DNA from: Candidatus Saccharimonadota bacterium
Lineage (GTDB): Bacteria; Patescibacteriota; Saccharimonadia; Saccharimonadales; UBA7683
Reading direction: 5' to 3'
DNA length: 20,748 nt
Assembly (NCBI GenBank): GCA_018061375.1
Contig: JAGOUG010000010.1
Span: 1 to 20,748 of the forward strand
The notes beneath the pieces are model-generated. The model was not told the origin of the DNA and did no database searches. It saw nothing but the letters and a program-made list of their open reading frames with translations. Position 1 is the first letter of the stretch; each line of letters starts with the position of its first letter. Shown here piece after piece: positions 1-7,067 of this stretch. A program made the translations under genes and the position numbers.

Positions 1-129
1 GAATGTATCGTCGTAGAATCTGTAATCATAGCCACATAGGTGCGCCCAATTTTGCACACTATTAAGACACGTTTCGATCCATACAGGTACGCTATGCGTA
101 CGATATGACTGAAATACAATCGTTGTCAT
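1..129 (-). CDS. Glycosyltransferase, 5' fragment cut by the window edge
   Basis: Reading the minus strand from the ATG at 129-127 gives 43 codons without a stop up to the window edge. The N-terminus begins MTTIVFQSYRTHSVPVWIET and goes on to a C-G-Y-D-Y-R-F-Y-D-D-T-F segment. A start of the form 'I-V/F-Q-S/T-Y/W-R-T ... V-P-x-W-I ... G-Y-D/E-Y-x-x-Y-D-D' is typical of GT32/capsular-polysaccharide-type sugar transferases (DXD-containing, GT-A fold). The catalytic DXD would lie outside the window. The gene diverges from the one starting at 180 with only 50 bases between them, and both look like sugar transferases, so this may be the edge of a surface-glycan locus. The family call comes from a short segment only. 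Confidence 0.6.
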   Translation of the reverse strand, partial: MTTIVFQSYRTHSVPVWIETCLNSVQNWAHLCGYDYRFYDDTF

Positions 130-140
130 GTACTGTTTAG

Positions 141-146
141 TATAAT
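141..146 (+). promoter_or_regulatory. Probable -10 element for the gene at 180
   Basis: A perfect TATAAT lies in the 50-base divergent gap. A TTGTCA at 123-128 is too close (12-base spacer) to be its -35. The coding sequence downstream has a GGAG ribosome-binding site at 172-175, four bases before the ATG. Confidence 0.4.
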
Positions 147-179
147 ATGAATTAAAGCATTCAAAAGAAACGGAGTACG

Positions 180-1013
180 ATGAATCTTGCCGAGGGAAAA
201 AAGATTATTTTATTTCGATATCATGATAGGCCAGAGTCCGCCCGTGAACAGATCAAAATTCTTCGACACTTCAATCCAACAATACCGATTTACGTATTAG
301 ACGGAGGGTATCCGCCACATTTTGAAAAAAGGCGGATTATAATTGAAGATGTCGCAGATCACGTATGGCTGTACGAATCTTCTCAGAGTACAAGATGGAA
401 GTGGTTACACACCTATCAATTGGTTAAGGACTGGTTTAAGGAGGTGGGTGCTCAGGTAGATTTTGACTTTCTATTTTCGTACGAGTACGATCTACTCACA
501 GTAGCACCCCTGCTAGACATATATCCAGATATATCTGACAACGAAGTGGCACTAGGGGCGGTTACTGCTTTTACGAATGAGTTTGAAAAAAAGTGGTGGT
601 GGGGCTCGCCGATTGCAAAGAGAGTATTTAGGGAATTTAGTTACGAGAAATTTCAGCATTATATTGAAGTTAACCATGGGCTAGCCAGACAGAAATATGT
701 TTGTCAGGGTCCTGGAACGCTAGTACCGAAGCGATTCCTCTATGACTGGTCAAAAGAGCCGGATGTTAATTTTGTGCATGAAGAAATACTACTGCCAGCC
801 TACGCGGAGGTTTTTGGGTATAAAATTATTGACCATGGCATGCACCCCGGTATTTTTGCGCCACCAGAGCAAGACAAGTACTTTAATTGCAGAGCAGTTA
901 CTGATGTCTCGATTGACGACATAATTTCCGAGCTTAAAACTAAAGGTGGTCGAAGGGCGTTTCATCCCGTAAAAAATGCTATAAAAATCACAGACTTGAG
1001 TGTCGGTCCATAA
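180..1013 (+). CDS. Glycosyltransferase-like protein, GT-A type
   Basis: 277 residues, no signal peptide or membrane helix, so cytoplasmic. The N-terminus (residues 8-60) has the alternating strand pattern of a nucleotide-sugar-binding fold (K-I-I-L-F-R-Y-H ... I-P-I-Y-V-L-D-G-G). A central acidic motif, F-S-Y-E-Y-D-L-L near residues 99-106, sits where a metal-binding DXD would be expected. A Trp-rich stretch (KKWWWG) and a late AFHPVK motif, which I associate with sugar-transferase-like proteins, add some support. The start is the ATG at 180, with GGAG at 172-175. It diverges from another transferase fragment, which supports a glycan role. I do not recognise a specific family, and the donor and acceptor cannot be guessed; a non-catalytic relative is possible. 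Confidence 0.45.
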   Translation: MNLAEGKKIILFRYHDRPESAREQIKILRHFNPTIPIYVLDGGYPPHFEKRRIIIEDVADHVWLYESSQSTRWKWLHTYQLVKDWFKEVGAQVDFDFLFSYEYDLLTVAPLLDIYPDISDNEVALGAVTAFTNEFEKKWWWGSPIAKRVFREFSYEKFQHYIEVNHGLARQKYVCQGPGTLVPKRFLYDWSKEPDVNFVHEEILLPAYAEVFGYKIIDHGMHPGIFAPPEQDKYFNCRAVTDVSIDDIISELKTKGGRRAFHPVKNAIKITDLSVGP

Positions 1014-1037
1014 CTGACACCTCGGATTCTTACTAGA

Positions 1038-1066
1038 TTGTATGCATCAATTGCTTGTGTTAAACT
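1038..1066 (+). promoter_or_regulatory. Promoter of the tatA-tatC operon
   Basis: TTGTAT (1038-1043), a 17-base spacer, and TAAACT (1061-1066), with a TG two bases before the -10 (TGT-TAAACT, extended -10). The predicted start is near 1073, followed by an AAGGAGAGG ribosome-binding site just before the tatA ATG at 1089. Confidence 0.5.
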
Positions 1067-1088
1067 AGTGGAGAAATAAGGAGAGGGT

Positions 1089-1277
1089 ATGTTTGGATTA
1101 GGTTTACCAGAATTGATAATTATACTTGTGATACTACTACTGTTATTTGGTAGTTCAAAGCTCCCAAAGCTTGCAAAAAGCCTCGGTGAATCTGCCGGTG
1201 AATTACAAAAAGGTTTCGATTCAGCAGCAAAATCCAAAGACTCGAAGCAAGCTAAAAAAACCGAAGAAAAGTCTTAA
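1089..1277 (+). CDS. tatA: Sec-independent translocase subunit TatA
   Basis: 62 residues, the normal size for TatA/E. A short N-terminal helix rich in Leu and Ile (residues 6-20) is followed by the hinge motif F-G-S-S-K-L-P-K-L (residues 20-28), then an amphipathic helix (A-K-S-L-G-E-S-A-G-E-L-Q-K-G-F) and a highly charged Lys/Glu tail. This is the standard TatA layout: it oligomerises in the membrane to let folded twin-arginine proteins pass. There is no separate TatB in the window, so a minimal TatA/TatC system like that of Gram-positives is likely. A strong AAGGAGAGG site precedes the ATG; tatC follows after 14 bases. Confidence 0.93.
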   Translation: MFGLGLPELIIILVILLLLFGSSKLPKLAKSLGESAGELQKGFDSAAKSKDSKQAKKTEEKS

Positions 1278-1291
1278 CCTAGGCGGGTGGC

Positions 1292-2251
1292 ATGGGGTCA
1301 TCACATACAGCAACAGTAGCGGAGCATATACAGGAACTGCGTAGCAGACTACTCTGGACAGTATTATTTTTGATTGCCGGCGCCGTGCTCGGCTATTTTA
1401 TAAACGGCTATCTCATTCAATTTTTACAGCGTCCCCTAAATGAAAGCTTATATTACACTGCACCCGGAGGCGCATTCAGCTTTATTATTAAAGTATGTAC
1501 CGTATTTGGGTTAGTTGTGGCCCTGCCGATGTTAATTTATCAGACTTTTTCCTACTTTGGGCCACTCATCAGAACAAAAACAAAGTTCACATTCCTCACT
1601 TACGTGTGTGCTTCGTTGCTACTTGCAGTGAGCGGTATTGCCTTTGCGTACTTCATTAGTCTACCGGCTGCGTTACACTTTTTAATGAATTTTGGCGACT
1701 CTAGTGGCATACAGTCACTCATTACTGCAAATGAATATTTCAACTTCGTACTTACCTATATGGCAGGTTTTGCGATAATGTTTCAGGTCCCGCTCATTGT
1801 TATTTTAGTAGATACTATAAAGCCAATTCCTCCGAGTGGTCTTTTAAAAGCATCCCGTTATGTAGTGTTAGCAAGTTTTATTCTGGCAGCAATATTAACA
1901 CCTACTCCAGATCCCGTAAACCAAACACTCATGGCAGGGCCAATTATTATGTTGTACTTTTTTTCAATCATAATTGTATGGGTACGATCTTTACTAAGAG
2001 TCAAGTCGGTATCTTCAGTCGACAACTTATCAGAAGTGCCATTAGTTGCGCGTATTCCCGAGCATCTTCTGGGCGATACGTATAAGCGCAAGGTTCTGAA
2101 TGTAGATGCTGCTGAGGCACCAATCCCTCAGGTAACTACAGCTACAGTACCTAATGTAAATCCGAGTAGATCACCCAAAGCCCTAGACATAGTTACACAG
2201 CCCCGCACGGGTGTCTTCGACGTCCTGAGAGTGCCGAAACTTGCCGAGTAA
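1292..2251 (+). CDS. tatC: Sec-independent translocase subunit TatC, with long C-terminal tail
   Basis: 319 residues, longer than the usual 240-260. Residues 1-225 form the six-helix TatC core, including the conserved N-terminal H-I-Q-E-L-R-S-R-L motif, the R-P-L after the first helix, and L-T-P-T-P-D-P-V-N-Q in the fifth loop. TatC binds the twin-arginine signal peptide. The residue equivalent to E. coli Glu103, part of the signal-binding site in the first cytoplasmic loop, appears to be Thr here (Y-F-G-P-L-I-R-T-K-T-K); the other key Glu in HIQELRSRL is kept. Residues about 226-319 are a hydrophilic, Pro/Thr/Val-rich cytoplasmic tail of no known function. The ribosome-binding site (AGGCGGG) is weak, so coupling to tatA is likely. 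Confidence 0.95.
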   Translation: MGSSHTATVAEHIQELRSRLLWTVLFLIAGAVLGYFINGYLIQFLQRPLNESLYYTAPGGAFSFIIKVCTVFGLVVALPMLIYQTFSYFGPLIRTKTKFTFLTYVCASLLLAVSGIAFAYFISLPAALHFLMNFGDSSGIQSLITANEYFNFVLTYMAGFAIMFQVPLIVILVDTIKPIPPSGLLKASRYVVLASFILAAILTPTPDPVNQTLMAGPIIMLYFFSIIIVWVRSLLRVKSVSSVDNLSEVPLVARIPEHLLGDTYKRKVLNVDAAEAPIPQVTTATVPNVNPSRSPKALDIVTQPRTGVFDVLRVPKLAE

Positions 2252-2255
2252 CATA

Positions 2256-2777
2256 ATGAATAGACTAAAGACGTATGCACGAGAACCGAGACTATGGCTT
2301 GTAGTACAAGCTGTTGCACTGAGTTGGGGCAATTTTGTTGGGTGGTCAACCATATACCGTGATGTCCAAGTGTATTGCTTGAACGAGGCCAAAGGCCTCG
2401 ATGCGCTACTTTCTTTTAGCGGCTCGGTTACCACTAATCCGCTTCTTTCACCTTGTTTTTGGGGGACACTCTCTTTCACTGCATGTTTACTCTGGACTCT
2501 GCGGCTACTCCTAATGAAAGATACTCAAAAGCGGGCGAGGGAGCACAAGCATCTGCTCACGCTTCTCATGGCAAGTACCGCTTTTGCGGCTGTTAATAAT
2601 GTCCCCTTATTCTATCGTTTTTACACGACACCACGAGGTACTGCCGCAAGTTGTTCTGTCGGTAAGTTAATGACTAACCCGTTCGCAACAAGTTGTTTTT
2701 ACGGATTTAGCGCGTTCCTTCTAGCCACCCTCTCTGGGCTAGGGCTTCAGAAGTATGCAGTAACAAGTAAAAAATAG
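2256..2777 (+). CDS. Four-helix membrane protein with an internal duplication
   Basis: 173 residues from the ATG at 2256, which lies five bases after the tatC stop; an in-frame TTG at 2241 overlaps tatC and is less likely. Four membrane helices are arranged as two similar halves. Each half ends with Cys, then T-N-P-(L/F), then C-F-(W/Y)-G, then a helix: T-N-P-L-L-S-P-C-F-W-G in the first half and T-N-P-F-A-T-S-C-F-Y-G in the second. The paired cysteines lie in loops between helices, so disulfides or a redox role are possible. I do not recognise the family. Its place between tatC and the winged-helix/Nudix gene suggests co-expression, but no function can be named. Confidence 0.8.
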   Translation: MNRLKTYAREPRLWLVVQAVALSWGNFVGWSTIYRDVQVYCLNEAKGLDALLSFSGSVTTNPLLSPCFWGTLSFTACLLWTLRLLLMKDTQKRAREHKHLLTLLMASTAFAAVNNVPLFYRFYTTPRGTAASCSVGKLMTNPFATSCFYGFSAFLLATLSGLGLQKYAVTSKK

Positions 2778-2778
2778 T

Positions 2779-3423
2779 ATGCATATATACCAAAAGCACA
2801 TCTTAGACTTACTGAGACACTCGGATGAACTACACTATGCACAGCTCCAGCCGGATGGTGTTGAAAGTAGTCACTTCAAGTACCACCTTAATCAACTTAT
2901 GAAGGATGGCTATGTGGGCCAGAGTTCGCGGGGTATATACGCGCTGACTACGGATGGACACGCCTATGTTGATACTCTTTCTGAAGGAACAGTACTAGCC
3001 GAAAAAAACCCAAAAGTTATTACCTATACATTACTCGAAGACGATAAGCACTACTACCTTTCTACTAAGACCAAAGATCCGTATAGGGGTTTGCTGAATA
3101 TGGTAGGCGGCAAGGTTCATATAGGTGAATCAACTAGTGATTCTGCAAAACGCGAAGTTCTTGAGAAGACGGGGCTGGTAGTAGTAGATGTTCGACTTCG
3201 GGGTATTGCCGAAGTACGAATATATTCAGAGAATGTATTATTGAGTCATATAGTGGCGTATATATACTCATCTTCGATTGTTGCTACTGAGCAAGACTCG
3301 GGCTTGGTCGCCATTCAAAAAAACAGACTGTCTGCACAAGATGATTGCGCGCCAGATTTGAAGTCTTTGGTTGCTGCTCTGAGCGACTCAGTCTATACAC
3401 TTAATCTTAACCTGAATATATAA
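2779..3423 (+). CDS. Winged-helix plus Nudix domain protein, likely regulator
   Basis: 214 residues. Residues 1-70 look like a winged-helix DNA-binding domain (helical start, then Y-H-L-N-Q-L-M-K-D-G-Y-V and a G-I-Y-A-L-T-T-D-G wing). Residues 78-200 form a Nudix fold with a Nudix box from G111 to L133 (G-x5-E, then R-E-V-L-E-K-T-G-L). K130 replaces one of the two adjacent catalytic glutamates, so hydrolysis may be weak or absent and the domain may act as a ligand sensor. NrtR, the known Nudix regulator, has the opposite order (Nudix first). It starts one base after the upstream stop, so it is co-transcribed with the tat genes. The sensed metabolite is unknown; ADP-ribose or a nucleotide is a guess. 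Confidence 0.75.
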   Translation: MHIYQKHILDLLRHSDELHYAQLQPDGVESSHFKYHLNQLMKDGYVGQSSRGIYALTTDGHAYVDTLSEGTVLAEKNPKVITYTLLEDDKHYYLSTKTKDPYRGLLNMVGGKVHIGESTSDSAKREVLEKTGLVVVDVRLRGIAEVRIYSENVLLSHIVAYIYSSSIVATEQDSGLVAIQKNRLSAQDDCAPDLKSLVAALSDSVYTLNLNLNI

Positions 3424-3496
3424 ATGTAAAATCAACTTCACTTCTTTTCTGGGCTGACGGCAGTAGTATTGGTATGTAAGCAGTAAAGGAGCTCAC

Positions 3497-4027
3497 GTGA
3501 AGTACAACTACGAAGATTACATACGAACGGTTGAAGATTTCCCCAAAGAGGGTGTAAAATTTTGTGATATCGCCCCGCTACTGAGTAACGGAGCGGTCTT
3601 CAGGGCTTCGATTGAGGATATGGCAGGAAATGTTGACCCAGCAGTTACAAAACTTGTTGGTTTTGATGCCCGGGGTTTTATTTTTGCAAGTGCGCTAGCG
3701 CATGAACTTGCTTTGGGTTTTGTTATGCTCCGGAAACCCGGCAAACTGCCTGGTCCAGTAAAACAAGCTTCATATGAGCTTGAATATGGCACAAATTCAA
3801 TCGAAATACAGACCGATGTTTTAGGCGAAGATGATGTTATTTTGATTGTTGATGACGTAATTGCAACCGGTGGTACTGCACTTGCTGGTATCGAACTTAT
3901 TCGAGGTTGCGGTGCACGAATTGAAGGGTTCCAAACAGTCATTGACCTACCGGGTTTAGGCGGTTCAGATAGAATTAGGCAAGCTGGTGTGGCTGTCCGT
4001 AGCCTTGTATCACTGGGTGAGGTCTAG
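3497..4027 (+). CDS. apt: Adenine phosphoribosyltransferase
   Basis: 176 residues, normal for the family. The GTG start is chosen because AAAGGAGC (3486-3493) sits just before it. Diagnostic blocks are F-P-K-E-G-V near the N-terminus, G-F-D-A-R-G-F-I-F-A (residues 55-64), R-K-P-G-K-L-P-G (79-86) and the PRPP-binding loop V-D-D-V-I-A-T-G-G-T-A (118-128). It joins adenine to PRPP to give AMP, a salvage step that matters for an organism with few biosynthetic routes. The next gene starts one base after its stop, so the two form an operon. I see no convincing promoter in the 73-base gap upstream. Confidence 0.92.
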   Translation: MKYNYEDYIRTVEDFPKEGVKFCDIAPLLSNGAVFRASIEDMAGNVDPAVTKLVGFDARGFIFASALAHELALGFVMLRKPGKLPGPVKQASYELEYGTNSIEIQTDVLGEDDVILIVDDVIATGGTALAGIELIRGCGARIEGFQTVIDLPGLGGSDRIRQAGVAVRSLVSLGEV

Positions 4028-4028
4028 T

Positions 4029-4496
4029 ATGCAGCTTTGTGACAACAAAAGTGTCGGTGTCATTATTAAGAACGAGAACAACGAGGTAGTATTACTAGAG
4101 CGTGCTAGATTCCCGCTGGGCTTAGCGCCACCTGCAGGCCATATTGACGAGCACGGAGGATACATAGAGGCTGCAATTGCCGAGGTTTTTGAAGAAGTAG
4201 GCATACGTTTAGTATCAGGCGACCTGAAAGAGGTACTTCATGATATATACATTCCAAATATCTGTAGGCGACTTGGTGGTTCGCACCATACCTGGCGTGT
4301 ATATGAAACAACTATTGCATCTCAAAAATTAATACCGGATCCAGACGAGACGAATGGAGCTGGTTGGTACAGCATGGGTGAAGTCAGAGCACTCAGTGCA
4401 AAAGTATCAGGTCGTGCAGAAGACAACAACCGGGTAGACATGCCTATTCTCGAGCACGTTTGGTGTAAATTACTTACAGAATCGGGTGTACTCTAG
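4029..4496 (+). CDS. Nudix hydrolase
   Basis: 155 residues from the ATG at 4029, one base after the apt stop; a GAGGT inside the end of apt (4019-4023) can serve as ribosome-binding site. The Nudix box runs from G37 to I59 (P-A-G-H-I-D-E-H-G-G, then A-E-V-F-E-E-V-G-I). The metal-binding glutamates E52, E55 and E56 are present, but the usual Arg before E52 is Ala and the upstream Glu of the box is shifted. Nudix enzymes split nucleoside diphosphates linked to another group; the substrate cannot be told from sequence. Pairing with apt suggests nucleotide clean-up or salvage. Confidence 0.82.
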   Translation: MQLCDNKSVGVIIKNENNEVVLLERARFPLGLAPPAGHIDEHGGYIEAAIAEVFEEVGIRLVSGDLKEVLHDIYIPNICRRLGGSHHTWRVYETTIASQKLIPDPDETNGAGWYSMGEVRALSAKVSGRAEDNNRVDMPILEHVWCKLLTESGVL

Positions 4497-4534
4497 GATA
4501 GGTTGTAGGATCTCAGTAGTATGCGGTCCTAATG

Positions 4535-6307
4535 TTATATACATTTATCACGTGAGTTAGTGGTTGTAACCGCCATAATGTATCTAGAATCTGCCGTTCG
4601 GTCCGAGCTTGTGATGTTAGTAGTATTCAGGTTTTTAGCATATGTTGGATTATAAAGTTGAAGTCTTGAAGGCTTACACTCGGTTGCGGTGACTGTTTGG
4701 TTGAGCACATTTCCAGTGTTGAAGTTATTACTTATGGTAGCGTTGTTCATTCCACTTACATAGAGCGGCACGATTACTTTAATCATTGAGCTGCCGTTGC
4801 CATTATTTATAAATTGAGCACCTGAACCAACCGCAGCATCAGGTTTGAAGAATGACCATGCGCGGGTACCAACAGATACCCCAATTACGTAATGAGTGTC
4901 ATAGCCGGACCAGAGTGTGTTTGATCGAAAGCTGAGTCCACTAAAATCACAGTGAGGTGTTCTACCTGCAATACGCTCCATGCATGCAGGATAGGTTTGA
5001 AGCTCTTGAGAGTTTAGTGACAGTGGGTCTGCGGCAATTCCTCCAAACACTGCATTGCCTGCACTGAGTAATTTATTGTTATAAATCTGGCTTTGTTGTG
5101 CGAGTGCGCCGTGGGCTCGATAGGCAATTATGCCAACATCACTTGCATCGAGAACTTCATTATCGTTAATCGTCGTTTGAGCACAAGACGATGCAATCCC
5201 ATCACTCCATTTGTCTGGTATGTGTAGGTTAGCACTATTTATGACTAGGTTGTTTGAGATAACTGGCTTACCGCTACAATAGCCATCACTCTGGTAACCA
5301 ATACCTGATCTTGAGGTGTATTCGCTTCCGGCGATCCCGAACACCATTATGTTTTGTGCTCCAGTAGTGTTCTCGGTACGAATATTATCAACCGTAGATG
5401 TCTTTGCGGTTGGGTACACCCGTACGTTATTTTTGCCACCATCTTTAGTTTGTTTATCCCACATGCGGCCATCGACCCATACATTCTTTAGGGTCGCACC
5501 CGGCATTAGTACCACAGGTGAAGCAGATATGTTGGGGTCACCCGCAGATATGCGGGCCATATTAGCGTATGCCTTCCTGCCAGCCGTGCCTTCAGAGCCA
5601 CGAGTTGTCAGTGTTACATCACGTTTTACGAGTAGTGCTGAGGTCAGAGTAACAAGCTCACTTTTTTCTAAATAGACAATTGAACCGGCTGCTGCTGCGT
5701 CGATACGTTTTTGAATATCGTCACCGGCCGTTTTTTTAGTAAGCGTAAACGGCTGTCCCTTTAGTGGATAATTGGTATTCGAACAGATTTGACCAGACAG
5801 TCGCTTGAACTCACTTGATCTAAGTATAGATAGAATGATGTCTTTCTGGCTGGTACCGTTGTTTGCGCGACCCTTCCAGTAGGCGTATCCGCTGGGGTCG
5901 GGCTCCCTAGAAAGTACACCCCTGTAAATCGTAAATACCTTGCTATCATTTGTATAAGGTAGCGCATTGTACTCATTTGATTGATATACATCGAGTATAA
6001 GTGAAGAAAGCGACACTTCGTTGCAAGCCGTGCTCTTATAGAAGCTTTGCCACCTATTCCACTCAGGCTGTGTGGGCAGTCTGCCAAGCGCTTCGGTATG
6101 CGTACGGGCTATAAACTCAGAAGGTGTAGTTACTGCGGTCCCTGCAAATGATCTGTACACAAAGAAGCCACCAACAAGTGCAACGGCTAATATAATCACT
6201 ATATTCCGTCGATAGTTAAATGATTTATGAGCCCGTAATCCACCTGACCCAACTGTGTTTCGTTTACTTTTGTTTTTTGAGACCAGCTTTTTTTGTTTTT
6301 TTACCAT
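4535..6307 (-). CDS. Membrane-anchored surface protein: DUF4214-like repeats plus right-handed beta-helix
   Basis: 590 residues. A very basic N-terminus (residues 1-33, ending in a Y-R-R-N pair of arginines) leads into one membrane helix (about 34-53), so the rest is outside the cell. Residues about 60-175 hold two helical units with the DUF4214 pattern (E-A-L-G-R-L-P-T-Q-P-E-W and G-V-L-S-R-E-P-D-P-S-G-Y-A-Y-W, ending S-S-E-F). Residues about 190-570 carry many short Asn-rich turns (I-S-N-N, I-N-D-N, I-Y-N-N) like those of pectate-lyase-type parallel beta-helices. Such proteins bind or cut polysaccharides or act in surface contact; no catalytic residues are claimed. A clear ribosome-binding site (AAAGGA) and promoter lie upstream. 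For an epibiont, host attachment is a reasonable but unproved role. Confidence 0.75.
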   Translation of the reverse strand: MVKKQKKLVSKNKSKRNTVGSGGLRAHKSFNYRRNIVIILAVALVGGFFVYRSFAGTAVTTPSEFIARTHTEALGRLPTQPEWNRWQSFYKSTACNEVSLSSLILDVYQSNEYNALPYTNDSKVFTIYRGVLSREPDPSGYAYWKGRANNGTSQKDIILSILRSSEFKRLSGQICSNTNYPLKGQPFTLTKKTAGDDIQKRIDAAAAGSIVYLEKSELVTLTSALLVKRDVTLTTRGSEGTAGRKAYANMARISAGDPNISASPVVLMPGATLKNVWVDGRMWDKQTKDGGKNNVRVYPTAKTSTVDNIRTENTTGAQNIMVFGIAGSEYTSRSGIGYQSDGYCSGKPVISNNLVINSANLHIPDKWSDGIASSCAQTTINDNEVLDASDVGIIAYRAHGALAQQSQIYNNKLLSAGNAVFGGIAADPLSLNSQELQTYPACMERIAGRTPHCDFSGLSFRSNTLWSGYDTHYVIGVSVGTRAWSFFKPDAAVGSGAQFINNGNGSSMIKVIVPLYVSGMNNATISNNFNTGNVLNQTVTATECKPSRLQLYNPTYAKNLNTTNITSSDRTADSRYIMAVTTTNSRDKCI

Positions 6308-6329
6308 AAGGTTTTTCCTTTATACCATG

Positions 6330-6357
6330 AGTATACACTACGTATGTTTGCTGGCAA
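6330..6357 (-). promoter_or_regulatory. Promoter of the surface-protein gene
   Basis: On the minus strand, TTGCCA (6357-6352), a 16-base spacer and TATACT (6335-6330). The predicted start is near 6323, followed by AAAGGA and the ATG at 6307. Confidence 0.5.
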
Positions 6358-6393
6358 CCTGCCGCGGCTTTCACAGGCCAAATATAGAGGCAC

Positions 6394-6412
6394 TTGACTC
6401 AATATAAGTCAA
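6394..6412. promoter_or_regulatory. Inverted repeat at the crp-family promoter, candidate autoregulatory operator
   Basis: TTGACT (6394-6399) and AGTCAA (6407-6412) are perfect inverted repeats separated by seven bases. With TATACT at 6422-6427 as the -10, the repeat is centred near -31 and covers the -35 region, a typical place for a repressor. The protein that binds it is inferred, not shown. Confidence 0.5.
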
Positions 6413-6421
6413 TGTATCGTC

Positions 6422-6427
6422 TATACT
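6422..6427 (+). promoter_or_regulatory. -10 element of the crp-family gene
   Basis: TATACT, nine bases before the ATG at 6437. No ribosome-binding site precedes the ATG, so the transcript probably begins at or within a few bases of the start codon. Confidence 0.5.
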
Positions 6428-6436
6428 TAATCTAAT

Positions 6437-7027
6437 ATGAAGCAAGACACTCAAATACATCAGCATTACAAAGAAGGGGACTCTCTGTTTTCTCCATTTA
6501 GTAAGGAGAAGTCTGTGTTTGAAATCGCAGAAGGGTATGTAACAGCTTCTACTTTTGATGATGATGGGAAAAAACGGATACATCTAATTTACGGACCTGG
6601 TTCATATTTTCCGGTGTTAACCACATTTAGTGGTGGAGAACAGCGTGCAACATATGAGGCGCTTACTGTAGTTACTGTTACAAAAAGATCTCGCGAAAAT
6701 TTCCTTGAGCTACTAGATAACGATGCTAAGTTTTGTAGAGCCATACTTGCAAAGACCGTAGACCAGCTGACACTTTTTGCAGATAGAGTAATTGATTTAC
6801 AAATGACCAAGCTAATTGATCAACTTCAACTCAAGCTCTCTATGCTTGCAAAAGATCACGGTAGGCTCAGGAATGGCTATACACGACTTCCCTACAAATT
6901 AAAACACCATCACATTGCAGATATGCTAGGCGTCGAACGTGAGTCGATCTCCAGGGCTCTTGGTAAACTGAAGTCTCAGGGTTTCCTGAGAATCTCAAAA
7001 GACGGTTATATTGAAATAAGGGCTTAG
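6437..7027 (+). CDS. Crp/Fnr-family transcription regulator
   Basis: 196 residues, slightly short for the family. Residues about 10-90 form the cyclic-nucleotide-like beta-barrel (G-P-G-S-Y-F-P-V-L ... F-S-G-G-E-Q-R-A-T-Y-E-A), residues 95-138 the dimer helix, and 150-196 the winged helix-turn-helix (H-H-I-A-D-M-L-G-V-E-R-E-S-I-S-R-A-L). The recognition helix keeps R168, E169 and R173 as in Crp but has Ser172 as in Fnr. The cAMP-binding Glu/Arg/Thr/Ser pattern is not clearly kept, and there is no N-terminal cysteine cluster, so the signal is unknown. It is next to ferredoxin, idi and the carotenoid operon. In Thermus a Crp/Fnr-family protein activates carotenoid genes, so a similar role is plausible here. 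Confidence 0.85.
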   Translation: MKQDTQIHQHYKEGDSLFSPFSKEKSVFEIAEGYVTASTFDDDGKKRIHLIYGPGSYFPVLTTFSGGEQRATYEALTVVTVTKRSRENFLELLDNDAKFCRAILAKTVDQLTLFADRVIDLQMTKLIDQLQLKLSMLAKDHGRLRNGYTRLPYKLKHHHIADMLGVERESISRALGKLKSQGFLRISKDGYIEIRA

Positions 7028-7051
7028 TTGGTGATTGTAATCACCGACTAA
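7024..7051. promoter_or_regulatory. Palindrome with Crp-type core GTGA-N6-TCAC, upstream of the ferredoxin gene
   Basis: A 13-base inverted repeat with one T-G mismatch covers the crp-family stop codon. Its core, GGTGATTGTAATCACC (7030-7045), contains GTGA-N6-TCAC, the Crp half-site geometry, and equally TGAT-N4-ATCA, the Fnr geometry. It is centred about 42 bases before the start predicted from TACACT (7068-7073), the class II activator position. As RNA it could also be a hairpin, but no U-tract follows, so it is not a standard terminator. Confidence 0.65.
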
Positions 7052-7067
7052 TGTCAGGGTTCTCGGC

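Noticed and set aside
1250..1277. A-rich stretch at the end of tatA as a programmed frameshift into tatC
   Set aside because: Both genes have normal starts and complete family domains; no fusion is needed.
2241..2255. TTG start for the four-helix membrane protein
   Set aside because: It would overlap tatC, and the ATG at 2256 gives a normal N-terminus. The same reasoning removed the TTG starts at 12881 and 13600 and the early start at 3987.
2384..2400. Perfect CGAGGCC-AAA-GGCCTCG hairpin
   Set aside because: It lies inside a coding sequence, has no T-tract, and encodes ordinary residues; no supported role.
4506..4531. Inverted repeat TAGGA/TCCTA in the gap between the Nudix gene and the surface-protein gene, possible terminator
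   Set aside because: Only five pairs with a 16-base loop and no T-tract on either strand.
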